This document shows positions 1 to 9,327 of a stretch of DNA of 25,584 nt, piece after piece; the stretch's first letter is position 1, and every line of letters starts with the position of its first letter. The DNA is from Syncephalis fuscata (Eukaryota; Zoopagomycota; Zoopagomycetes; Zoopagales; Piptocephalidaceae): assembly GCA_025786725.1 (NCBI GenBank), contig JAHLTZ010000118.1:1-25584 (forward strand), written 5' to 3'. A program made the translations under genes and the position numbers. Below the pieces are notes generated by a model. The model did not search any database. It was not told the origin of the DNA and saw nothing but the letters and a program-made list of their open reading frames with translations.

Positions 1-222
1 CATATGTAACTATTAGTTCATTGGGTAATTAGAGTATGTTATATAGTTTCAAATACTATCATTTACATAGCATAGCTTGCATATAGCGTTGACCTTGCGT
101 GTCATATCAGTGGATCGCAATTCATTGCGAATCTCGTCCATTCTACTAGTAATGTACTTCTTTTCATTGCGCTTATTCGATCGCAAGCCGCGAATAAGAT
201 CGGTCAATGTACTGCGGAACAT
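1..222 (-). CDS. APL5: AP-3 adaptor complex delta subunit, N-terminal part (runs off left edge)
   Basis: Large subunit of the AP-3 clathrin-adaptor-like complex, which sorts cargo from Golgi/endosome to vacuole or lysosome. Exon 1 (222..67) encodes MFRSTLTDLIRGLRSNK, followed by a charged stretch and a KLCY segment. This order (F-x-S-L-x-D-L-I-R-G-I/L-R, then IR-EL-STD, then KL-Y) is the characteristic opening of delta-adaptin. A 57-nt intron (66..10, GTAAAT...AATAG) joins the start of exon 2 (9..1), which continues L-H-M as the family predicts. The ATG at 222 has A at -3. The frame stays open upstream to 315 with a hydrophobic stretch, but AP-3 delta is cytosolic, so I reject that extension. 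Only about 55 residues of a protein usually near 900-1,000 are visible. It is divergently arranged with the hydrolase at 443. Confidence 0.78.
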
Positions 223-357
223 GATGGCCACAGAAAAAAGCCGGCTAATAAGAAGAGAAAGTAAAGGTATAAACGATAGGCAGATGAAGAGTAAATAGTA
301 CGGCTTAGGAGACAATTGAATGAACTGACGAAATAGGCATCACTTAATAAATGTGTG

Positions 358-365
358 TGACGTCA
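358..365. promoter_or_regulatory. CRE-type palindrome TGACGTCA in a shared divergent promoter
   Basis: A perfect 8-bp TGACGTCA palindrome lies in the 220-bp gap between the divergent AP-3 delta (ATG 222) and FSH hydrolase (ATG 443) genes. This is the consensus site of ATF/CREB bZIP factors. The location makes a functional site plausible, but an 8-mer can occur by chance. Confidence 0.4.
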
Positions 366-442
366 ATGAAGAGCGGTGATTGCATTCTTTTTGCGCTTCA
401 TTATTTTTTTCCTTTGATTTCCCTGCACTTTTCTATTTAGTT

Positions 443-1491
443 ATGTCGACTTCGGCTCCATTAAAAATACTCTGTCTACATGGCTATATGCAAAATGGCC
501 AAGTATTACGCCGTAAGATGGGTGCTGTGCGTAAAAAGTTAAAAAACGTAGCAGAATTAGGTATATTACAAGCTAGTTAGCTACTTAGTGTATATATATA
601 TTAACACTGATTGCTATAGTATTCATAACATCATCGCATCCAGTGCCTATGCCAAAGAATATAACTGAATTAGAGCAAGCTCGGTTACAGAAATTGTATA
701 ATTCAGAAGGAGGAGGTAAGTGCGATATATTCACTATAAAGCATTATACTTATGTCTATAATAATGCCACTAGAACTACATCCATATGCTTGGTGGTTTG
801 GCTCAGAGGACGGTTTGATCTACAGAGGAGCTGAAGAATCGTTGAAACAGATTAGAGATGTACTTGCAGAACAGGTTAGTACAATTGTAATAAAGAATAC
901 ATTATTAAACTAAGAGTAGGGACCATTTGATGGTATATTTGGCTTTTCGCAAGGTAAATGATAATATATAGTAAATATTAATACTTAGTATTTGTAAAAG
1001 GCGCGGTGTTTGCTTCAATGCTTGCATCAATTTATAGTAAACCAGATCATCCATTAAGATATGGTAGCAGCCATTCAGCCTTTCAATTCTTCATGCTAGT
1101 TTCTGGATTTAAAGCGCGTAGTCCTGATTATGCATCGTTATACGAAACGCCTATTAAGTGTCCAAGTTTTCATGCTATTGGCGCTGAGGATCTTGTTGTA
1201 CCATCTGGTAAGTAATTGAACAGTTAAACATTGGCGGTTATTAATAATATGTTAAAGCGGCATCAGAAGCACTGGCTAAGCTATTCGATAATCCTACAGT
1301 ATATCGACATGATGGCGCGTAAGTAATAAACAGGATATATATATATAATTATACTATAACTTATAAGTTATTTATTAAGACATGTTATCCCAACCAATGC
1401 TGCTGCCCGACTTGCTTTTACTGAATTTATTAAGCCGTTTGTAACTGGTTCTCCCTCGTTAATGGATATTGAATCCATCCCCAAAATTTAA
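443..1491 (+). CDS. FSH-family serine hydrolase (alpha/beta hydrolase), 7 exons
   Basis: Predicted alpha/beta-hydrolase esterase of the FSH1/OVCA2 family; the natural substrate is not evident. Exons are 443-560, 620-715, 774-874, 920-953, 1001-1207, 1258-1318 and 1380-1491. All junctions are GT-AG and in phase, giving 729 nt or 242 residues, close to yeast Fsh1. Seen in the product: LCLHGYMQNG near residues 10-19 (beta strand and oxyanion region), SSHPVPMP after the first intron, the nucleophile elbow GFSQG with Ser115, the acid in GAEDLVVP (Asp180), and HDGAHVIP with His207. The catalytic triad is therefore complete. The start at 443 is the ATG directly before the family's KILCLHG strand; an upstream in-frame ATG at 380 would add an unrelated hydrophobic leader. 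It shares a 220-bp promoter with AP-3 delta and ends about 70 bp before the left repeat arm. Confidence 0.93.
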
Positions 1492-1559
1492 AACAATAAT
1501 AATGATAATGAATTTTAACAAAAATCATATTTAATACTTGTAATTAATTGTAACACCTT
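1492..1559. other. 3' flank between hydrolase and left repeat arm
   Basis: AT-rich sequence with no recognisable gene. The interspersed-repeat homology of the left arm starts abruptly at about 1560; this flank has no counterpart outside the right arm. Confidence 0.5.
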
Positions 1560-1710
1560 TATTAATAGATTGATTTAGATAAAAGAATGTAACATACTAT
1601 CTGATTTCATTGAAACATTTGAGGTTGATTATTGTTGTTGTTGGCCATGTGTAGAAAGATTGTTCGAATATTAATAGAAGCCATATGGTTGCAATTCCAT
1701 ATCATTTCAC
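1560..1710 (+). repeat. Core interspersed repeat, copy A
   Basis: Starts TTAATAGATTGATTTAGAT and runs through TTGGCCATGTGTAGAAAGAT to TTCGAATATTAAT and CCATATGGTTGC. Five other copies lie near 4400, 11484 (inverted), 11697, 15671 (inverted) and 18472 (inverted). Copy A lacks the CTATTAAGTGTTG leader that copies B, C and D have before TTAATA. Confidence 0.85.
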
Positions 1711-1870
1711 AGTCGTTGTTATACTAATATATCCATGCTATGTACCATTACATTTATAACAACTTTGACATTTATTGGTTGAGTTAAATAAACCGTATCA
1801 TCATATAAAATATTGTATGTCATTTAACATTATTATACAATATAATTGAAGCTATTACCCATTTAGTATG

Positions 1871-1940
1871 ATTTGATGTTAAATGACTAGATTTAATAAT
1901 ATTTATTTTATTGAATATGGCGATGGATGGTGAGTGCCAT
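1871..1940 (+). repeat. TGACTA...GGTGGTGAG motif block, left arm
   Basis: Contains AAATGACTAGATTTAATAAT followed by TTGAATATGG and GATGGTGAGTG. Diverged versions occur at about 10531-10612 and 10649-10715, and an inverted near-identical one at about 18225-18290. It lies beside the core repeat and seems to belong to the same larger repeat family. Confidence 0.6.
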
Positions 1941-2450
1941 TAAATATCCAATTATACTGATTTGAGTACTTACAGAAACAACACATGGATTAACATTATT
2001 ATTACTATTATTTATCTATTTGTTATATTTTAATAATGTTAAATACTGTTTAGCATTTATTAATACTAATATCGAATATTGAAAATAGTACAGACTGATT
2101 CATTCAAACTAATTCAAATGTAGCTGACATAGCACTGTTTCAACAAACAACAGTTCTTAGTGTTGAAAACTAATTGGCAGTTTTATTACTATTATTTTGT
2201 TAAAATGGAATTACAAGTTCATTATTATAAGCCTGCACAATCGAATAGGAGCAACCAATTGTAAACTTGTTAATAAAATAATAATTTTATTGATTAAAGT
2301 GCATAAACCGGAGCATTGGCCAGTAACTGGTATGTAAGTCGACTGAACGGCGTAGTTGCTAGATGCTTTTGCTTTTGACGAATATATATCTAAAGTGATC
2401 GGGATAGCGGTTTGGTTGCACTACCAATGCTAATGTCTTGAGATAATTGA

Positions 2451-2648
2451 TTATCCACAATAGTCGCGACAAGACTTATAACGACATTTGTCGTAGTCAA
2501 GCCTCCACCAACGAGTGCAGTCTTTAATGCAAGCTTTGCAATCCGCAGGCTTAATTAAAGATGGATCTGGGTTAGCGTCCACCATGGTGGTTGTAGTGGC
2601 TATCAAAGCCACAACGACGGTGCAAACGACGGCAATAGAAAGCTTCAT
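2451..2648 (-). CDS. Small secreted six-cysteine peptide precursor (intact copy)
   Basis: Sixty-five-residue precursor. Residues 1-25 form a clear signal peptide: a lysine at position 2, a long hydrophobic Val/Ala/Ile core, a Thr run, and a likely cleavage after VDA. The mature part is about 40 residues and holds six cysteines spaced C-x2-C-x3-C-x10-C-x4-C-x3-C, with a Trp pair, many basic residues and a terminal Gly. Six cysteines allow three disulfides, so a stable extracellular peptide is likely. I recognise no family; a fungal effector-like, antimicrobial or signalling peptide are all possible. The ATG at 2648 has A at -3 (ATCACTATG) and there is no intron. A diverged, frame-broken copy with the same signal peptide lies at 17492. 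The stop is followed by a 3' flank conserved in both arms. Confidence 0.8.
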   Translation of the reverse strand: MKLSIAVVCTVVVALIATTTTMVDANPDPSLIKPADCKACIKDCTRWWRLDYDKCRYKSCRDYCG

Positions 2649-2780
2649 AGTGATATTAATTTGTTAAAACAAACAAATAAACCAGATAATAGATTGTGTG
2701 GTATAAAATGTATAGTAGTGTGTGTTTGGCAAGAAGTAGAGTGATGATGATATCGCAGTTGGTTGTGTATATTTTGTGGG

Positions 2781-2790
2781 CTATTTAAAC
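2781..2790 (-). promoter_or_regulatory. Possible TATA-like element upstream of the secreted-peptide gene
   Basis: On the minus strand this reads GTTTAAATAG, about 135 bp upstream of the ATG. A similar AAGTTTAATAGCCCAC block is kept in the right arm. A weak call based on composition and conservation only. Confidence 0.25.
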
Positions 2791-2940
2791 TTATGGTTTA
2801 CTGAGATGCTAGTATACTGTAGTATATGAGGTACACTATTGATGTGTAATATGAGCCAATAGAGCAATCCAAATAATGGTTTAAGGTACACATGTCCAGT
2901 AGATTCAGGGTGTGATAGTGTGCTTCCTAGGCTTAATTTC

Positions 2941-3022
2941 AACTTGTTCTGTCTTGATTTAACCTGTCCGGTCTTGATTTTAACCTGTCTGGTCTTGATT
3001 TTAACCTGTCCGGTCTTTACTT
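2941..3022 (+). repeat. 21-bp minisatellite, four units (left arm)
   Basis: Four tandem units of roughly AACCTGTCCGGTCTTGATTT, 20-21 bp each, with a few substitutions in the first and last. The matching place in the right arm has three units. Confidence 0.85.
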
Positions 3023-4399
3023 CAATCTACCAGTCATGTACACAAATAACATAACAACGTTCATAATCCAGTACATATGTGATAAAAATAGTCATACTAG
3101 CCTGTATTTTTTGTTATACGATTTAGCTATTTGGTAAAAGCAGGTATATTGTTTGGCTTTGTAAAGCGATAATGATGTTTTGCTGCCATTTCCACTGATC
3201 TGGTCCTCAATATCTGCATACATACAAAAATAGCACCCAATACTGATACAAAACAAGTTTAATATATCAAACTGGTATTTTATACAGGTTTTACAGCCAT
3301 ACATGGGTCAGCCATGATTTTTAAATTATAAATGTGTTGATTGGTACATGTATGCATTTCATTCGACACTATACCCATTTTATGGGGCAATAGTTGTTTC
3401 GAATTCACAAATGCATCGCATCCAGACATATCATGCCACATGTGCAACTACGATCATTCAAACGACGGTTAATCTAAATTATCTGAAGCTGCCTATACAA
3501 TAAGTACTGTTTGTAGGATGATGCACCATGAAATTCTGAGCAATGAAACATTCCAACAAGTTATTTTTATCAGTTTTTCAGCTGTAGACTAATTGCATTG
3601 GTTAAATTATACGCAATGCGATATGTGGACACTAAACTAGACGCTGTAGAAAGTCCTACCCAAATATCAGCAATTTCAAGTGCATAGTAGCTGTGGATTG
3701 TATATCAATTGGCAATCATCCAAGGCCTAAGTACTGCTTACATTTCTGAAACCAACTCTGACAACAAGTTAAGCAAGATGGAGTGTAGAAGAACAAGCCG
3801 AAGCAGAACCAATAGGAAAACAATTAGAAGCTTGAAGGTTTACTGGTTTAACCTATAGCAAACCATTGTAGTTATGCTAAGCTGGACTGCGTTTATCATA
3901 AAGTTGACTGTTGCTGATGCAACCAGAACAGCAGCAACGTCAAATTGAGATAGCGCACAGAAAACAAAGAGTCATAAATAAAATTGAATCAATGAGTTTA
4001 GTTTGTAAATAGTTTATTATTGTCACTATAATTTATAATCCTGGTTGTTTGTATAAATAAACATTTACAATCACGTTGTAGCTTCTTATATACTCATATG
4101 TGCACGACCACCAACTAAGCCAATTATTATAAAGCTTAATCTAATTATCTATCAGAGTAAGCAGCTAACATTATACATTATTGCAATAATAGAAAACAGA
4201 TTAATTCTATTTATTGCCCATTAACAAAAGCTGTATAGCTATATTAAAATAAAACAAAACATTGGATTAAGCGAGTAATATTTATATGATCAAGCCATTT
4301 TTACTTTGACTCCCACATTTTGAGTTCTTAAAGTAAAATTCATTTCAATTTAAGTCGCACTATTATGCGCAACACAATTATATTGCTTCCTATTAAGTG
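3023..4399. other. Non-coding interior of left arm
   Basis: About 1.4 kb between the minisatellite and core copy B. Several short frames look protein-like for 20-45 codons in different frames but are interrupted by stops, lack convincing starts, and differ from the right arm by frame-changing one-base indels (for example near 3183 and 3400). These could be remains of a dead gene or transposon. No catalytic motif, reverse transcriptase, integrase or transposase signature is visible. Confidence 0.5.
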
Positions 4400-4519
4400 T
4401 TGTTAATAGATTGATTTGAATAAAAAATGTAACATACTAGTTGATTTCATTGAAACATTTGAGGCCGATTATTGTTATTGTTGGCCATGTGTAAAAAGAT
4501 TGTTCGAATATTAATAAAA
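4400..4519 (+). repeat. Core interspersed repeat, copy B
   Basis: Same core as copy A, preceded by the leader found also in copies C, D and E (about 4290-4399: ACTTTGACTCCCACATTTTG, then GCTTCCTATTAAGTGTTG). It stops at TTAATAAAAG, just where the other copies continue into CCATATGG. This is the inner boundary of the left arm. Confidence 0.85.
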
Positions 4520-4600
4520 GTGAAACAGATGAAATAAAAAATGTAAAACAAACAATAGCTTCTATGGCTTAATTATTTTTGGTACCTTTATTGACTAATT

Positions 4601-5898
4601 ATGGCGACTAACAAGCTACAGAAAACACAGCTACAACAATTATTGCGTCGATTAGTGCAATCGCCAGAAACATTCACTGCTGAACATGCGTATACAGCAC
4701 TGACCGACATACTAAGTGGTAATGCAACACCAAGTCAAACGGCAGGTTTTCTTACGAGCTTGCGTGCCCATCAGCTCGACCATAAAGCGGATATTATAGC
4801 AGCGTGTGGCAAAGTACTGATTGAACAAGCGGGAAAAGTGCCACTTGCTGACTACGCTTTATCGGCCAACGATATTGTCGATATTGTTGGTACGGGTGGT
4901 GATGGTCACGACACGTTTAACGTATCTACTTCAGCGGGTATTGTTGCCGCGGCTGCCGGTGCTTGCGTGGCCAAGGTAAAAATAGCAACGTAGCGAATAT
5001 ACATTCGATGAACGGTAATAGCTAATTTTAACTAATTTGGCTTTGTTTATGTGTGTGTGTGTGTGTGTGTATCACTAGCATGGTAATCGTGCCTCATCGT
5101 CGGCTTCTGGTTCGGCCGATTTACTAGAAGCGTTAGGTTGTCAGATTAGTAAATTGACACCTGAACTTGCTGCTCGTCTTTTGGCAGAAAATAACTACTG
5201 TTTTTTATTTGCGCAAACTTACCATCCAGCCATGGCGCATGTGGCATCAGTGCGTAAGGAACTCGCCTTTCCTACAGTATTTAATCTGCTAGGACCGCTT
5301 ATTAATCCGGCTCAGCCTAAACGAATAGTTGTAGGTGTAGCCGCTGCATCTTTAGGACCTACTATGCTTGAAGCATTGCGTATTGGTGGTGCAGAACGAG
5401 CATTGGTTGTTTGTGGTGAAGAAGAATTAGACGAGGTAAGTAAATACGTTTATTATAATACGGCTAATTAATTTACTGCTATTATTAATGTATGTAGATT
5501 AGTACAGCTGGATATACGAATGTAAGTATTTATAATCATATTTATTAACTGTGGTATTAATCAATTGGCTAATTAATTTTCATTATTAGGTGTGGCAATT
5601 ACTAGATGGAAATGTAATGCATTTTAAACTTCATCCTAATGATTTTGGATTATCAGTCCATCCACTGGATAAAATACGCGGTGGTGATTCACATCATAAT
5701 GCTGCCATATTACGTGAAATATTGGCGGGTCAGCGAAAAGATGCCATCTTGGATTTTATTCTATTAAATGCCGCAGCACTACTGGTCGTTGCTGGTAAAG
5801 CCGCCGATTGGAAGGCTGGTGTAGCATTGGCTCGAGACGCGATTGAGTCAGGACGGGCCACACAAGTATTGGCACGGTTTGCAGCGGCTACGTCATAG
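4601..5898 (+). CDS. trpD: Anthranilate phosphoribosyltransferase, 4 exons
   Basis: Second step of tryptophan synthesis: anthranilate plus PRPP gives phosphoribosylanthranilate (yeast TRP4). Exons 4601-4975, 5079-5435, 5498-5521 and 5590-5898 are all in phase and give 354 residues, the usual size for the monofunctional enzyme. The alpha-helical N-terminal domain (LLRRLVQS...ILSGNATPSQTAGFLTSLR) is followed by the PRPP-binding GTGGDG (97-102) and NVSTSAG (107-113), then HGNRASSSASGSADLLEALG from 126, the anthranilate-site region around YHPAMAHVASVRKELAFPTV, and FNLLGPLINP (193-202). Exon 3 is only 24 nt (ISTAGYTN) and lies where homologues keep this strand. Intron 1 (103 nt) contains a TG dinucleotide tract. 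The gene is intact and converges on the receptor-like gene at 6119. Confidence 0.96.
5050..5070 (+). repeat. TG dinucleotide microsatellite in trpD intron 1
   Basis: An uninterrupted TG run of about ten units lies close to the 3' splice site (AG at 5077-5078). Its length can vary between isolates and could affect splicing of this intron. Confidence 0.85.
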
Positions 5899-6118
5899 TT
5901 TTATTTTATAAAAAGCAATATGTTTGGTTAAAGTGGTCGAAATAAATAAATTAGTGCAGCTACTACGATGTAGTAATAATACAGCATAGAATAGGCTATG
6001 CAATGTTTATTAAAATTGTCGCTATATTAAAGAAATCAAAACTAATAATAAGCGCTAAAAATGAAATAAAAATAGAGTTAGATAATTAATTGGTATCGTG
6101 CTAATATTGCTATTCTTG

Positions 6119-8666
6119 CTATTCTTGCTGTTCATAGCTAGCCGATCGTTTACTCGATTCTGGTTTTGATCTTGTCTCGTTTACAGATTCCGATTCGATT
6201 ACTTGAATTTCATCGGTAGCGGTAGTTTCAAAAGAGCGTTGTGTATTTAGCGGACGAATAAATGATAAAGCACTCAGATATTTTGTTTTACGGCTCGTTA
6301 CACTATCACGTAGTCGTTGCCGTAAATTACCTGATGATGTCTGCTCTCCAGGTGTTGCTTCGTAGGCTGGTGGCGGTGCTTCCACAGTAGACACTGTAGC
6401 CATAGTAACTAACGAACGAGGACTATCTGGATAACGAGACGGTGATAGCAAGTTCGATGCGGCTCGTTCACGCTCCTTTAATCGAACAGCCATATCCACG
6501 GCATTATCAAGTTCTTCTTCGTTAAGACAGGACAGATTTGTATCAGTGACGGAGTAATACGCATTATGGGTGCCCAGATCCGTCCAAAGTGATATGTCAG
6601 AGTCACGATTCGCCTTTCTGCCCAGTGCAAAGTTAGAGGCAAAGGTTGGTCGATGTGTACGCTGTCCTTCACTGCTTCCAGAATTACTAAGACCGGATTT
6701 ATTGCTACCTGTCGTGTTTTTAGCATTAAAACGTTGTGTGCGCTTAGCAGATGGAGTTGATCGTTTATTGGCGGCAATAGTCATGGCGGCAGCTTCAGCC
6801 TTTCGCTGCTGTCGAACTGCTTCACCACGCAGCAATTGTTGTACAATAAGTGTCGATGCCACAACATCTAATAAAGTAATTAGTATTAGTTATACAACAT
6901 TAAATGCATATATTCATTACTTACAGTCAACGCTGTAAAGCGCATTTGTGATATACGGTGGCATAGCTTGACTGACATAGAGTAGTGGGCAGAATACACT
7001 TGAGGCACAGGCACATACCAAATAAATAAGACCATCTCGAGCTAGAGCATCGTAGACACGCGCAGCATTGCTGGCCATTGTGCATCGATGTCGCATCACC
7101 ACGGCCAAGAAGAGGCCAGAGCATACAAGGTTACTTAATACATCTATGACAATCTTGCTGTAAAATGTCTCGATACTAATACCAAATAGCATGTATGGTG
7201 CGAGACAGCCATCATTCGGTAGATGCTTTACATCAAGCGCATATACCCGTACCGCATTATAAGTCAATAGTGCAACAACGACGATTTCCACGCCAATGCC
7301 TACAACGGCCACCCAGTAGGCACGCTTATGGCCATAATAGGCTTTAACCATAAGAATACCCGCCACAGCTCCGGTGCCCAAATAGCCGGTAACAAGTCCA
7401 ATAGCGCGAATAACCTTACATGGCACAATTTGATCTTCACTGTCGCCATCGCCCACAAGTAATTGCGGTATCAACGGTAAATGGGCCATTAATACACCCG
7501 CGGTCAGCATGACTAATAGCCAACGCGCAGGATTTCCACGATCACGATTCAATAAGATCGACGAATTAATTGCATTACTTAGCGCAAAATAAAGCACAAT
7601 ACTAAGAATGCCACGACTTATCATACGGCCGACAAAGCGATCACGTTCGCTTGCTATATACCAGCGTTCATTGGTGGCCGAGAAAGAGAAGAAATCTGGC
7701 TCTGGTTCAAGTTGTGTATCAACCGGCGCTAGATTGGTACAAGCATGGACAACTTGCGGCTCATTCTGGCGGTGAAGTGCTAATGAGAAATTAACAAAGG
7801 CACGCGCTCCTTGCCGTGTCTCCAGACGTGGATGCAAACTGAGTGTCAGCTTGGGCAAAGTAAGATTGGCAATAGGTGGCTGTAGTGTGGCATTCAAAGA
7901 GGCTAATCCGTAAATAACACGACAGCAATCAGTTAGCATATAGCCAAAAATAGCTAGTTTATATCGACTTACCTGATAGATCACCCAGCATACAGGAACC
8001 AAAATGGCCAGGGAAGCATTTGTACCGTGTAGACGACTCCGATGAGGACACAACAGGTGGACGTGAAACAGTCCGCCATGTATTAACAATATTCTCTCTA
8101 TCTGGTACAAAATCCGTGGCTTTAAACGGCTTGCCATCATCGGGCATGCCATCCCAAGCATTCAACGAGGCCAGACTAACGATAGGTGCCTCGCCTGTAC
8201 CCGCCGGAATAACTTGTTGTGGCTGATTAGGATAACGAAAGTCTGGATCGTAGACTCGATTAATGTGTTGGCAGTAACCAACTGAAGTGGTGTTGCTGGT
8301 ACCGGCTACACCCGCCGACAAGTCAATGCTGTCAGAAAGTGCATTTTCGTGCAACTTTATCAAATACACTGCCCGATCATTAGGATCAATTCGCCGGCTA
8401 CTGATGTACACTCGACCATAAGGCAAGCTGCCACCTGAATAAAAGGTAACTGTCACATCCATGGTAGGCGTACGTAGACGACCGCGGATTGCATCTAATG
8501 GTTCTAGACCGCTTCGCAACGGTATTGCCACTCTAACACCCGAAGTCGAAAAGTCTGCATTGACACATTGAACATCAATATGCAATACAATGAATAATAT
8601 TATACTAAGAAAATAAAGCATGTTGACTTTTACACCATGAATGGGCATTCTATCTTGAATGTCCAT
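6119..8666 (-). CDS. Seven-transmembrane receptor-like protein with secreted N-terminal domain, 3 exons
   Basis: Exons 8666..7973, 7902..6925 and 6867..6119 join in phase to 806 residues. The first in-frame ATG is at 8666. A hydrophobic segment (LYFLSIILFIVLHI, about residues 17-30) is a likely signal peptide, followed by an ectodomain of about 290 residues with several N-x-T/S sites and a few cysteines. Hydrophobic segments at about 323-345, 358-381, 394-418, 426-451, 480-501, 521-541 and 545-566 make seven membrane spans; the last crosses the exon 2/3 junction. The remaining ~240 residues are polar, rich in Ser, Thr, Arg and Gln, and look like a cytosolic tail. The layout is that of a G-protein-coupled receptor, but I recognise no named class and see no diagnostic motif. 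Transporter or scaffold roles are possible. The frame is clean, which argues for a working gene. Confidence 0.72.
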
Positions 8667-9327
8667 TACGGCCAATCAACTAAATCTAATGGAGTTGAAT
8701 GTATATTAAGGTGGAACAATAATAACAATAGTTATTTAACAAGCTAATAGACTATTTAACTCATTAATAGACCATAGATCATGTCCTTTGTCTGCACGTC
8801 TACACTATTATTACTACGATTAATAAACTACACAATAACACTAGCAGTAACGCGATTAATGTACTATGCAAATAATAGGCACGAATAAATGGTGTTTGTA
8901 TGAATTAATAGGACAAAATAAAACGAATGGATGCCAGAACAAGGTGTGGCGGGCAATAAGATAGCATGTATTGTTTCGGTGTTTCATGAATAACTGAGCG
9001 GTGAAAAGAGAACTGGATTGTTATCTGCATGCGTCTCTCAATGGGTGCCATAGTGTAACCTCATTGTAGAAAGACAGCGCGGTCCGCATGGCAATGAACA
9101 CGCGCATGCTAATAACAATGGCTGTGCTGTTGTTACAGCCCACCAATGACTATGGCGAATTGCATTTTAATTGGTAATACCGCGTGAATGCTTGGTTTCC
9201 CTGTCGCCTTTGGCTTTTTATCCACACAGTGTACGTCATATTAGAGCCAATCTAGGCCAGAAAGAGGTGAGAGTAGATTTGATGTGGAATGGCAGCTACC
9301 ATATCGATCCTGTATACTTTTTGCCCT
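8667..9327. other. Intergenic region upstream of receptor-like gene, downstream of POP7
   Basis: About 660 bp with no gene I can support. A plus-strand open stretch at 9171-9458 is mostly the shadow of POP7 exon 4 on the minus strand. The part next to 8666 presumably holds the receptor promoter; no clear TATA box is evident. Confidence 0.5.

Larger units (their letters stand above)
1560..4519 (+). repeat. Left arm of ~3 kb inverted repeat
   Basis: Nearly the whole interval reappears in reverse complement at about 15671-18600. By eye the two arms are mostly above 90-95% identical, with scattered substitutions and one-base indels. The arm begins with core repeat copy A (about 1560-1690) and ends with copy B (about 4400-4519), both on the plus strand, so it looks like a unit with direct terminal repeats. 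Contents in order: copy A and its flank, the TGACTA/GGTGGTGAG motif block, the secreted-peptide gene (minus), a 21-bp tandem repeat, about 1.3 kb without convincing genes, and copy B. Outside both ends homology to the right arm stops at once. I found no target-site duplication. Short open frames inside are interrupted and show no family I recognise. Confidence 0.88.

Noticed and set aside
49-315. N-terminal hydrophobic extension of the AP-3 delta frame upstream of 222
   Set aside because: The family has no membrane segment and homologues begin at the MFxxSLxDLIRG motif, so the ATG at 222 is preferred.
3092-3304. Minus-strand 70-codon open frame in the left arm
   Set aside because: The matching right-arm sequence has a one-base difference that changes the frame. 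No family features; low-complexity composition.
1560-4519. LTR retrotransposon with direct terminal repeats
   Set aside because: No primer-binding site, gag, protease, reverse transcriptase, RNase H or integrase coding sequence is recognisable, and the termini lack the usual TG...CA ends. A non-autonomous element is still possible.
6570-6938. Plus-strand 122-codon open frame
   Set aside because: Antisense shadow of the C-terminal tail exon of the receptor-like gene, which joins in phase to the rest of that gene.
8020-8226. Plus-strand 68-codon open frame
   Set aside because: Antisense to exon 1 of the receptor-like gene; no independent protein features.
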